Source: Ferroplasma acidiphilum (lineage in GTDB: Archaea; Thermoplasmatota; Thermoplasmata; Thermoplasmatales; Thermoplasmataceae). From it: a stretch of 64,000 bases of DNA. Position numbers and translations under genes: made by a program. This document shows, piece after piece, positions 43,597 to 52,243 of this stretch. The notes under the pieces are model-generated. The model worked only from the letters and a program-made list of their open reading frames with translations, did no database searches and was not told where the DNA came from. The stretch spans positions 372,001 to 436,000 of the forward strand of contig NZ_CP015363.1 of assembly GCF_002078355.1 (NCBI RefSeq), in the 5' to 3' direction. Position 1 is the stretch's first letter. The number at the start of each line of letters is the position of its first letter.

Positions 43597-44481
43597 ATGA
43601 AGAAAGTTATATTATTAAGTTACGGAAGCCCTGAAAGGATTGATGATGTTCCGGAATATCTATCAGGCATATTTAATGGGAAACCCGTACCGGAAAAGAT
43701 CATGGAAGAAAATATTAAAAAATATGAAATGGTCAATGGCATATCTCCCTCAAACCAGATAATTAAAAATTTAAAAGATAAACTTGGGAAATTGCTGGCA
43801 AGATATGGTGATTTTGAGATCATAGATGCCTACAAGCACTGGCATCCCGGAATAGAAGAAACAGTATCATCACTGGATGCAGATTATGAGGAAATAATTG
43901 CATTGCCACTGTTTGCTTTTAAGTCAAACAATATTAGAAAATCATACGAAATACCGGTGAAAAAAGCCATGGAAGGAAAAAATATGAAACTGAGGTTCAT
44001 AAATGGCCTTGATTACAGCATACTGGCTTCTATGTGGGTTTCAGAGATCAGCAAATACGTATATGATTTTGACAATTTCCTGTTCACTGCACATAGCCTT
44101 CCCCTGATAGATGACGAATCTGATTATCAGGCATCACTGGAAAGAAATGCAGGGAAAATTTCAGATATGCTTGGCATTGAAAAGTATTATACTGCATTTT
44201 ACAGCCAGGGGCCACATGGAAAATGGATTGAACCATCTATATATTCTAAGATTGACCTGTTTAAAGAAGATAAAATTAACAATTTACTTGTATCTCCAAT
44301 TGGCTTTTTATATGAACATCTGGAAATACTATACGATCTTGATGTAAAGTATAAAGAGTTTCTTGAATCCCAGGGCATAAAATACGCACGTGCCAGAACA
44401 CCATCAGATTCGGATGGCATGGCCATACTTCTAAAAAACGCAATAATGGGAGTAGAGGGAGATAAGGAAAACTATTATTAG
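43597..44481 (+). CDS. hemH: Ferrochelatase
   Basis: 294 residues. VILLSYGSPERIDDVPEYL at the start, YKHWHPGIEE (catalytic His region, about 79-88), LFTAHSLPL and the C-terminal PIGFLYEHLEILYDLD motif with the conserved Glu/His are those of HemH/CpfC. It inserts Fe2+ into protoporphyrin IX or coproporphyrin III; which one cannot be read here. It has its own AT-rich promoter (AAATAAAT about 27 bp upstream) after hemE. Confidence 0.9.
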   Translation: MKKVILLSYGSPERIDDVPEYLSGIFNGKPVPEKIMEENIKKYEMVNGISPSNQIIKNLKDKLGKLLARYGDFEIIDAYKHWHPGIEETVSSLDADYEEIIALPLFAFKSNNIRKSYEIPVKKAMEGKNMKLRFINGLDYSILASMWVSEISKYVYDFDNFLFTAHSLPLIDDESDYQASLERNAGKISDMLGIEKYYTAFYSQGPHGKWIEPSIYSKIDLFKEDKINNLLVSPIGFLYEHLEILYDLDVKYKEFLESQGIKYARARTPSDSDGMAILLKNAIMGVEGDKENYY

Positions 44482-44553
44482 CAGAGGCCAGAGTTATTAA
44501 ACAGAAATATAACTCCACCTTAAATCTTTTTAAGCTTTAATGCATAACTGACT

Positions 44554-45453
44554 ATGGAATCATACAGCATTTTCTGTTACAACGCCTCTGATTATATAAA
44601 GGAAATCGCAAAGGTAGGGACAAATAGTGACATACAGCTTTACCACCGGAAGGATGAAAATATAATAATGACATTTATAGAGCCGATAAAATACCCGGAG
44701 AAGGTGTCATCACTTACAGATTCAATATATCCTTCAGATATAGCAATAATTAAAGTCAGCTCCATCAATAAGGACCTGGGTGAAGTAATAATAGCTCTTG
44801 ACCTTATGGGCAAAACAAGGGGATTTATAATAGCTGATGAAGAGAAACAGCCTGTTATTAAAAAAATTATAGGAAATACCTCATTAAAGGATTATAAATT
44901 CTTTACCGGAAAGCCAATGGAACTCATAGATGAAATAAAGGCAATGGACATACCCAGAAATGGCGATCAGAATTTAACTGTAATAGATCACTTTTTTAAG
45001 GTTAAGGGAGTAGGCACAGTTGCCCTTGGCTTTGTTTTATCCGGAAGCATTTCAAAACACCAGAAACTGGTACTTTCTGACCTGGATCGTGAGGTAGAGG
45101 TCAGGTCAATACAGATGAATGATGAGGATGTGGACAGTGCAGGCGCAGGATCCAGAGTAGGGCTTGCATTGAAAAACATAGAGCCTACCGATATGGAAAG
45201 GGGGATGTTTCTATCAGATAAGCCCTTTGAATATGCTGAAACCATACCAGGGAAGGTTGTGCCACAAACAAGCCTGAAATTAGACCTCGGTGACAATTTT
45301 GAAATATTTGTGTCGGATATTATGAGATTCCAGAGGGGCAAATTTGAGAACGACCATATAATTTTAGATAAAAAAATTCCTGTGGTAAAGAAGACAATGG
45401 TTCTTTCAAATAATAATATGGTACCCAGAATTTTCGGTACCATCAATCTTTAA
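44554..45453 (+). CDS. SelB/EF-Tu-like protein lacking a GTP-binding loop
   Basis: 299 residues. Residues 145-230 form a clear EF-Tu domain 2 of SelB type (VIDHFFKVKGVGTVALGFVL, SGSISKHQKLVL, EVRSIQMNDEDVDSAGAGSR) and a domain 3-like tail follows. The first 140 residues show the order of a shrunken G domain, but there is no GxxxxGK[ST] P-loop, no DxxG and no NKxD. Such G-domain-deficient translation-factor relatives occur in archaea; their function is unknown. TATA-like TTTTTAAGC lies 25 bp upstream. It overlaps purD convergently by 11 bp. Confidence 0.75.
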   Translation: MESYSIFCYNASDYIKEIAKVGTNSDIQLYHRKDENIIMTFIEPIKYPEKVSSLTDSIYPSDIAIIKVSSINKDLGEVIIALDLMGKTRGFIIADEEKQPVIKKIIGNTSLKDYKFFTGKPMELIDEIKAMDIPRNGDQNLTVIDHFFKVKGVGTVALGFVLSGSISKHQKLVLSDLDREVEVRSIQMNDEDVDSAGAGSRVGLALKNIEPTDMERGMFLSDKPFEYAETIPGKVVPQTSLKLDLGDNFEIFVSDIMRFQRGKFENDHIILDKKIPVVKKTMVLSNNNMVPRIFGTINL

Positions 45454-46720
45454 TTTTTCCTTTTATCATGGCTTCCGTGCCTATGTCATGCCTGATATAA
45501 TAATCTCCTGTTATATATTTCAAATTGTCTTCAACGATATCTGAGGCCTCGTATATGCTATCGCCTATTCCTATCAATGCTAAAGACCTGGATTTTGTTG
45601 TGGTTACATGATTCAGGGTGCCAGAAACCGATGAATAGTAAACTTTGAAATTATCAGTTTCAATTCTATCCTTAATTGTTAGCTCTGTTTCCACAGGTTT
45701 TATTCCATAACCGGGAGGTACAATATATTTAAGCACAGTAGCTTTGCTCTTAAATTTTATATTGTTTTTTAATGTCCCGCTGTATATGTCCAGGAAAATA
45801 TCAACAATATTTGACTGCAACAGTGTTAGTACATTTATTCCTTCAGGGTCTGCAAATCTTGAATTGATTTCAATAACCCTTACACCCTGTGCTGTGCTCA
45901 TAAACTGCCCGTAAATTACACCCTTGAAAGGATTGTTCTCCTCTCTCATTGCTGTGACAATGTCATTAAGTATACCCCTTGCTTCATTAACTACATCTAT
46001 AGATAAAAATGGCAAAATAAAATTCTTGTCTGATATTGACCCCATCCCGCCGGTATTCGGCCCGAGGTCATCTTCATACAACCTTTTATAGTCCTGGACA
46101 ACTGGCATAAATACCACATTTTTGCTATCTGTAAATGCCTGGATTGAGAACTCTTCGCCTATTTCCCTTTTCTCCAGAAGCACCTTGCCATCACGATCAA
46201 TAATCTCAGATGCATATGCTATAGCTTCAGCCACGTTGCTAAGCTGAAGCCCCATAACTTTTACGCCTTTTCCTCCAGTAAGCCCTATTGGCTTTACAGC
46301 GTATTCAGTATCGTTGTTTTCAAAAAATGTTTTGAGCACTTCTTTATCTGATATGAGCTTATTTTCAATATTTCCCTTTATGTGGTGCCTCTCCATCAGA
46401 TTGCGCATGTATTCCTTTGAAGTTTCAATCATTGCAGCCTTTTGTCCAGGCGAAGCCACAGGAATATGATTTTCTATAAGGCTGTCCACAAGATCCGTAT
46501 TTAATATGTCGTCCGGGCCGATAAATGCAATATCTACCCTATTTTTTTTAGCAAAATTTACAATTTCCTGTGTATTCTTATTATATTTTATTACATTGCG
46601 CGATAATCCAAGTATAGATGGATTTTCATTGCTGACGACTGAATAAAGGTTATCTGTTTCCCTTATCTTCCTTGCAATTGCATCTTCTCTACCACCACTG
46701 CCTACTAGCAAGACGTTCAT
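45443..46720 (-). CDS. purD: Phosphoribosylamine-glycine ligase
   Basis: 425 residues. VLLVGSGGREDAIARKI (N domain), an ATP-grasp core with YAVKPIGLTGGKGVKVMG, QDYKRLYEDDLGPNTGGMG and EINSRFADPEG. It joins glycine to phosphoribosylamine in purine synthesis. Its start overlaps the ScpB gene by 4 bp, so the pair is cotranscribed. Confidence 0.93.
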   Translation of the reverse strand: MNVLLVGSGGREDAIARKIRETDNLYSVVSNENPSILGLSRNVIKYNKNTQEIVNFAKKNRVDIAFIGPDDILNTDLVDSLIENHIPVASPGQKAAMIETSKEYMRNLMERHHIKGNIENKLISDKEVLKTFFENNDTEYAVKPIGLTGGKGVKVMGLQLSNVAEAIAYASEIIDRDGKVLLEKREIGEEFSIQAFTDSKNVVFMPVVQDYKRLYEDDLGPNTGGMGSISDKNFILPFLSIDVVNEARGILNDIVTAMREENNPFKGVIYGQFMSTAQGVRVIEINSRFADPEGINVLTLLQSNIVDIFLDIYSGTLKNNIKFKSKATVLKYIVPPGYGIKPVETELTIKDRIETDNFKVYYSSVSGTLNHVTTTKSRSLALIGIGDSIYEASDIVEDNLKYITGDYYIRHDIGTEAMIKGKIKD

Positions 46721-47205
46721 TGTTCCTCTGCCCGTAATGTCCTCTTATTAATATTAAATTTACGGTGAAACTCTGTTGTAACCTTATACTTATGTGTATT
46801 CCTATATTTTCTTGATGATACCATTCCACCTTTTTTTAATTTTTCAAGATCCTCTTTGTAAGCATAGCCAAAATTGTCCCTGAGGTTACCGGATATAGCC
46901 TCCCCATTCATCTTATAAATATAAGAAAGCATGGCAAGCTGTTTTTCAGTGAATTCTTTCTCAATAAAAGGATCCACAACCGGTACAAATTCTTCGCTCA
47001 GTTTAATCTTGTAACTGTTCCCGAACTGCCCCACGATTAATGAGCTCTCTATATTTTCATAATTCCTGGATATTTCTTTAATTGCTTTGATGAACTCTGC
47101 ATTTGTTATATTTAGATATTCAGCTATCTCTGATGCCTTCACCGGTTCTTTAGATGAAAACAGTATTGCTTCAATCCTCCTGGAAATTTCATTCATTATA
47201 CTCAT
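46717..47205 (-). CDS. scpB: Chromosome segregation and condensation protein ScpB
   Basis: 162 residues, two winged-helix domains (about 4-75 RRIEAILFSSKEPVKASEIAEYL, and 85-150 FTEKQLAMLSYIYKMNGEAISG...). This matches the kleisin-binding ScpB of SMC complexes. The partner scpA and smc genes are not adjacent in this window. A second in-frame ATG (47196) is possible. Coupled to purD. Confidence 0.85.
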   Translation of the reverse strand: MSIMNEISRRIEAILFSSKEPVKASEIAEYLNITNAEFIKAIKEISRNYENIESSLIVGQFGNSYKIKLSEEFVPVVDPFIEKEFTEKQLAMLSYIYKMNGEAISGNLRDNFGYAYKEDLEKLKKGGMVSSRKYRNTHKYKVTTEFHRKFNINKRTLRAEEQ

Positions 47206-47373
47206 ATCTCAAAAGTATAATATAACTTTATTGCAGAATATTAACCAGAATATAAGAAAGTTAAATGAAATTCCATGTATTGCACTGAATAACTGTTAAA
47301 AATTAAGCAGGCAGGATCACTGTACTTATAATTTATATTAAAAAAATAAATATATTCTATCTTATTTACCTAT

Positions 47374-48723
47374 ATGGATATAGAAAAATCCGGGGGCCAT
47401 AATTCTGAATTTGTTTATAACGAATTTGAACCCGTACCGGAGGAGATGAGGAAAAACAACTCATCCGAGCTATTCACTCTCTGGTTTGCATCCAACATGA
47501 CAATTGGAGATTTTGCTATAGGATTTATACCCGTGCTCCTCGGTTTAAGTCTGGGTATGTCTTTATTTTCCATGCTTCTCGGAAGTGTTATGGGGTCTAT
47601 ACTTGTAGCATTCATGTCCAGGACAGGTACTCTTACAGGATTGCCACAGATGGTCCTCGGGAGGAGGGCCTTCGGTAAAAATTTCGGAATATTTATGACA
47701 GTCCTCCAGTGGATTAACACACTGGGCTGGCTAACAGTAAACCTCATACTTGCTTCATTCGCATTTTCCCTTGCATTTCATGTGCCATACTATGAAATTT
47801 CCATAATATTGATGGGTATAATCATATTTCTCATATCAAATTCTGGAAGAAAATCCATATCATATTTTGAGAAGGCAATGTCAGTTATTCTTGGAATACT
47901 TTTTACAATTATTATACTTAATGCAGGATTGCATATCAATGACATTTATGCCTATAAACCATCCTCCTTTGGTTTTGGCGTAGCGTTTGGAATAACTCTT
48001 GCAACATCATTCTCCTATCTTATGTCATGGGGGCCCTATGCGGCAGATTATTCCCGCTATAATAAAACAAAGAATGCGTTTATTTACACTTTTTCAGGTG
48101 GTTTGATTGCTACATTCTGGGCGGAAATAGCAGGCGTATTTGTTGCCATAATGTCACTTGACCCATCAGGAAATCCTGCCAGTGACCTTAACCACGTTCT
48201 TGGACCCTATGGAATCATAGGCTTGATAGCAATCTTCCTTGGAGGAATAGCAGCGGATGCATTGAATCTCTATTCCAATTCAATATCTCTTAAAAGTACT
48301 GGATTAAAAATAAGGCGCATATACTCTGTTATTTTTGGCATTGTTATAGCCATAGCATTGGCGGTCGCCCTGTATACAAAATTTTATTCGTTCTATGAAG
48401 ATTTTCTCTTCCTCCTTGATTACTGGATAACTCCATGGCTGGGAATTATGCTTGCAGACTTTTTTATAGTAAACAGGAATGAAAAATTCAATATTAAAAC
48501 CATTCCAGGATTGAATATTTCGGGCATTTCAGCATATTTTATAGCCCTCATCGCTTCCGTTCCCTTTATGGACCCCGGAATAATATTTGAAGGGCCAATT
48601 TCTAAACTTTACCTTGGTGGTGTTGATATAAGTTATTATGTGTCATTCCTGCTGGCCCTTGTACTGTATCCGGTTATAACAAAGGTAATTAATCGAAATA
48701 ATATCCAGTCACATGTTAAATGA
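47374..48723 (+). CDS. NCS1-family nucleobase/cytosine-purine permease
   Basis: 449 residues with about 12 membrane segments. The cytosolic start FVYNEFEPVPEEMRKNNSSELFTLWFASNM runs into TM1 as in NCS1 transporters; LTGLPQMVLGRRAFG and SWGPYAADYSRY are conserved loops. It probably imports cytosine, purines, allantoin or a related compound by H+ or Na+ symport. It overlaps the dCTP deaminase-like gene by 11 bp, which suggests a link to pyrimidine metabolism. TATA about 26 bp upstream. Confidence 0.87.
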   Translation: MDIEKSGGHNSEFVYNEFEPVPEEMRKNNSSELFTLWFASNMTIGDFAIGFIPVLLGLSLGMSLFSMLLGSVMGSILVAFMSRTGTLTGLPQMVLGRRAFGKNFGIFMTVLQWINTLGWLTVNLILASFAFSLAFHVPYYEISIILMGIIIFLISNSGRKSISYFEKAMSVILGILFTIIILNAGLHINDIYAYKPSSFGFGVAFGITLATSFSYLMSWGPYAADYSRYNKTKNAFIYTFSGGLIATFWAEIAGVFVAIMSLDPSGNPASDLNHVLGPYGIIGLIAIFLGGIAADALNLYSNSISLKSTGLKIRRIYSVIFGIVIAIALAVALYTKFYSFYEDFLFLLDYWITPWLGIMLADFFIVNRNEKFNIKTIPGLNISGISAYFIALIASVPFMDPGIIFEGPISKLYLGGVDISYYVSFLLALVLYPVITKVINRNNIQSHVK

Positions 48724-49156
48724 TCGGGAGATAGAATACAATGTAGCTGCAGGAAGAATAATCTCTGAAAATTACAGCAGGGATTCACTTACACCAAACG
48801 GCTATGACATCCGTATTGGAGACCATGAATTAGATATTATAAAAACCAACTCATTGTTTTTCATTTCAAGCCTTGAAAAATTCAACATGCCTGATAACAT
48901 TGTGGCTTCATTGCACATAAAATCGAAATATGCAAGGAGAGGTGTGTTTGCATCATTCGGATTTGTTGATGCTGGATTTATCGGCAACCTTACAATGGCA
49001 TTTTACAATTTCGGTGAAGAATTCCGGATTAAAAGGGGCATGAAATTTGTTCAAATAGTATTCTATGAAATAAAAACTCCGGAGAAAAATTATCCAGGAA
49101 GGTCAGGCAACTATCAGAACAGCGAAGGAATTAATGTTAAATCACCGGAAGACTAA
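48713..49156 (+). CDS. dCTP deaminase/dUTPase-fold protein with altered catalytic site
   Basis: 147 residues, shorter than most Dcd. LNDREIE at the start, TPNGYDIRIG (about 27-36), SKYARRGVFASFGFVDAGFIG (SxxAR site and conserved Asp) and LTMAFYN. In E. coli Dcd the last block reads VLEFYN, with E138 as the deaminase general base; here it is Ala. The Asp in VDAGF, which activates water in dUTPases, is kept. It may be a dUTPase-only or non-catalytic member. Cotranscribed with the NCS1 permease. Confidence 0.75.
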   Translation: MLNDREIEYNVAAGRIISENYSRDSLTPNGYDIRIGDHELDIIKTNSLFFISSLEKFNMPDNIVASLHIKSKYARRGVFASFGFVDAGFIGNLTMAFYNFGEEFRIKRGMKFVQIVFYEIKTPEKNYPGRSGNYQNSEGINVKSPED

Positions 49157-49246
49157 AATTTATATTTGTCCCAGTATCTTTCTATAAAGAATCTATAATT
49201 TTCCCTTCTTATAAAAATTTATTTACAATATGCATATTCAGGTTAA

Positions 49247-49765
49247 ATGAAAGCCTTTATAATAGGAAGGTTCCAACCTTTCCATAACGGTCATCTGGCT
49301 ATAATAAAACATATACTGGAGCACAATGAATATGTAGTTATAGGTATCGGGAGTGCACAGTTATCCCACACAATCATGAATCCCTTTACGGCTGGAGAAC
49401 GTTATCTCATGATTCTGAACACACTGGAAAATAATGGAATATCAAATTATTATATAGTGCCTATCGAGGATGTCAACTCAAATCCAATGTGGGTTGCCCA
49501 TGTAGAATCCCTTACACCGCCATTTCACCGTGTGTACACCAACAATCCCCTTGTAAGGAGATTATTCTATGAAAAACAATATGAAGTCCTTTCACTACCC
49601 ATGATAAACCGCAATTCATGGTCTGGAACAAGAATAAGGCAAAAAATACTCAAGGGAGAAGACTGGAGATCAGACGTTCCTGACACAGTTTATAATATAA
49701 TGAAAGACCTGGATGGCATAAACAGGATCAGTGATCTGTCAAAAACAGACGAAGACCCGATATAA
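49247..49765 (+). CDS. nadM: Nicotinamide-nucleotide adenylyltransferase (NadM type)
   Basis: 172 residues. GRFQPFHNGHLAIIKHIL holds the nucleotidyltransferase HxGH motif; IGIGSAQLSHTIMNPFTAGER and NSWSGTRIRQKI (the C-terminal SGTxxR) match archaeal NMN adenylyltransferase. It makes NAD+ from NMN and ATP. Separate transcription unit before polB. Confidence 0.92.
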   Translation: MKAFIIGRFQPFHNGHLAIIKHILEHNEYVVIGIGSAQLSHTIMNPFTAGERYLMILNTLENNGISNYYIVPIEDVNSNPMWVAHVESLTPPFHRVYTNNPLVRRLFYEKQYEVLSLPMINRNSWSGTRIRQKILKGEDWRSDVPDTVYNIMKDLDGINRISDLSKTDEDPI

Positions 49766-49854
49766 TCAACAGGCCTGTTTTTATTCATGGCACTGTTGTT
49801 ATGATACTTCATTATAGGACAAAAATATATATTGATTTAAAATACTACACATAG

Positions 49855-52188
49855 ATGAATGTTAAAATGAGAATCGTTGCCGCCTCATACAGGCAGAGCG
49901 ATGTAACGGTAGAATTGTACGGGCGTACAGAGGATAATAAATCCATTACAGCCCTTTATTATGGCTTTAAACCATATTTTGACTATGTTGAGCCGGATGA
50001 AAAATGCATAACTGAAATTAAAAATAATCCAGAATTTATCAAAATGGAAGATAAAAAATTGTTTCTTGAGGGGAAAGATGTAAATGTTAAGAGGATTTAT
50101 ATAAAGTCTCCCTGGAAGGTGCCTGAACTGAGAAAAATATGCCAGTGCCAGGCCCTTGCAGCAGATATACCTTTCCATCACAGATTCATATACGATTTTG
50201 ATTTAGGTTCTACTGTTGAAATAGAAGGTGAACCTGCAGAAGGTGAAAAGGGTAATTATACTACAGATCTGGTTATAAAAATCAACACTGTTAAGAAAAC
50301 AGATGATTTCAACCCTCAACTTAAGATATTTTCATTTGATATTGAAAATTCCATATCCACTAGGGAAATCTTTGTTATTGGATACTCTGTATTTTTCAAT
50401 GGAGAAATTACAGAGGGGGCACTCACCGGTACTGAACCGGAGATACTTGAAGATTTTAATAAACTGGTACAGAGGGAAGACCCTGATATAATTACAGGCT
50501 ATAATATAGATGGCTATGACATGCCACTGCTGGAGGAACGGATGAAGTTTAATAAGGTCCGGTTCAGCATAGGCCGGGATTACATCTCCCCCAGAAGGAT
50601 TATGGACCAGTACTGGAGGCTTCATGGAAGGGTTATAGATGATACATGGTGGGAAGTCAGAAAAGTATTGCATCCAAAGCATGAAACCCTGAATTACGTC
50701 TCAAACATGCTTCTCAATGAGGGAAAGGAAGATGTTAACAGGCTGGATATAGAGAACGAGTGGAAGAACAGGAGGGATGATGTAATTAAGTACTGCATAA
50801 AGGATGCGAGGCTTGCCCTTTTAATATACCGGAAAATAAGGATACTGGATAGAAATCTCTATCTTTCCACAGTATCCATGCTTCCCCTGGACGATGTTAC
50901 AAATGGCGGAACGAGCACATATGTGGATTCTTTGCTGATCAGACGGGCTGACAGGGAAAATATCGGCGTTCCCATGAGTTCGAGCAAATTCTCAAATGAT
51001 ACCTATGCAGGAGGATACGTGCATACCATGGACCCTGGATTGTATGATATGATAGTTGTACTTGATTTCAAAAGCATGTACCCATCTATGATTATAAAAT
51101 ATAATATATGCTTTACAACACTTAGCCCGGAAGGCACCATTCAAGCTCCTAACGGTGCGAGATTTCTTGATCCGGGAGTAAAAAAGGGCATTATACCCGA
51201 TCTGCTCGAGCAGCTTATGAAAAACCGTGATGAAGTTAAGAAGCAGATGAAAGAGGATAAATCAAATCACGATTACCTCGATGGATTGCAGGCAGCCATC
51301 AAAGTTCTGATGAATACCTTCTACGGTGTCCTGGGAACATCATTTTACAGGTTCACTAACCGGGAAATCAGCAGTGCCATTACAGCCTATGCAAGAAATA
51401 CTATTACATCTATAATTGCAGATCTCGATAAATCAGGGAATAAGGTAATCTATGGAGATACCGATTCCATATTCATCGAATCAGGCAAGAAAACACTTGA
51501 TGAAGCTATAGAATACGGAAATAGGCTAAGTTCAGACATATCCAGAAAGGAGAATCTTGTACTGGAATTTGAAAAGATAATGGATCCATTATTTTCACAT
51601 GGAGCCAAGAAACGGTACGCCGGGAAAATAGTTTATCCTCCATCATCAGCGGGTGAAATCCTGGTGAGAGGCTATGAAACCCGGAGAACCGACTCATTCG
51701 ACCTGCAGAGCGAAGCACTCTCCACGGTGTTTGACCTTATCCTGTCAAGGGATGTTGAGGGTGCTAAACAATACGCTGAAGACCTGGTTAAAGAAGTTGC
51801 CACGGGAAAAATAGACACAGCCAAACTTGTTATATCAAGAAGCGTGAAAAATTTTTCAACCTATAAAAATGCAGGTTCAATGGCAAATGTGAACGCAGCC
51901 AAAAAACTTATAGACGCGGGGGAAACGTTTATTCCTGGAATGAAAGTTTCATGGATAGTTACTGATGCTGGAAAAACTCCACAGGCTGTGGAGCCATTTA
52001 TAGATGGCAGAAAGTTCACGCACACCCCTGATTATGTATATTATTCAAAAAGGCTGCAGGAAACCCTTAACAGGGTTCTGGAAAGCCTGGACAAGGAAAT
52101 AGCTGTTTTCAAAAATCCCCAGAGTAAAATTACAGACGCATTTGAAGAAAAACCTAAAAAGAGAGATATAGAAGATTTTTTCAAATAA
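49855..52188 (+). CDS. polB: DNA polymerase family B
   Basis: 777 residues, complete and without intein. Exonuclease motifs SFDIENS (about 161), YNIDGYDMP (about 218) and YCIKD (about 316); polymerase motifs DFKSMYPSMII (A), KVLMNTFYGVLG (B), YGDTDSIF (C) and KKRYAG. All catalytic residues are present, so both proofreading and polymerisation should work. Probably the main replicative B-family enzyme, working with the PCNA and RFC encoded nearby. TATA-like AAATATATATTG is about 28 bp upstream. Confidence 0.95.
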   Translation: MNVKMRIVAASYRQSDVTVELYGRTEDNKSITALYYGFKPYFDYVEPDEKCITEIKNNPEFIKMEDKKLFLEGKDVNVKRIYIKSPWKVPELRKICQCQALAADIPFHHRFIYDFDLGSTVEIEGEPAEGEKGNYTTDLVIKINTVKKTDDFNPQLKIFSFDIENSISTREIFVIGYSVFFNGEITEGALTGTEPEILEDFNKLVQREDPDIITGYNIDGYDMPLLEERMKFNKVRFSIGRDYISPRRIMDQYWRLHGRVIDDTWWEVRKVLHPKHETLNYVSNMLLNEGKEDVNRLDIENEWKNRRDDVIKYCIKDARLALLIYRKIRILDRNLYLSTVSMLPLDDVTNGGTSTYVDSLLIRRADRENIGVPMSSSKFSNDTYAGGYVHTMDPGLYDMIVVLDFKSMYPSMIIKYNICFTTLSPEGTIQAPNGARFLDPGVKKGIIPDLLEQLMKNRDEVKKQMKEDKSNHDYLDGLQAAIKVLMNTFYGVLGTSFYRFTNREISSAITAYARNTITSIIADLDKSGNKVIYGDTDSIFIESGKKTLDEAIEYGNRLSSDISRKENLVLEFEKIMDPLFSHGAKKRYAGKIVYPPSSAGEILVRGYETRRTDSFDLQSEALSTVFDLILSRDVEGAKQYAEDLVKEVATGKIDTAKLVISRSVKNFSTYKNAGSMANVNAAKKLIDAGETFIPGMKVSWIVTDAGKTPQAVEPFIDGRKFTHTPDYVYYSKRLQETLNRVLESLDKEIAVFKNPQSKITDAFEEKPKKRDIEDFFK

Positions 52189-52243
52189 TTTATTAATAAA
52201 CAATTTAGTAAAAATATAAATAGCTTTTTGCACTTATATAAAA

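Noticed and set aside
48713-49156. Straightforward dCTP deaminase call
   Set aside because: The catalytic Glu position holds Ala, so the activity name was not used as the product.
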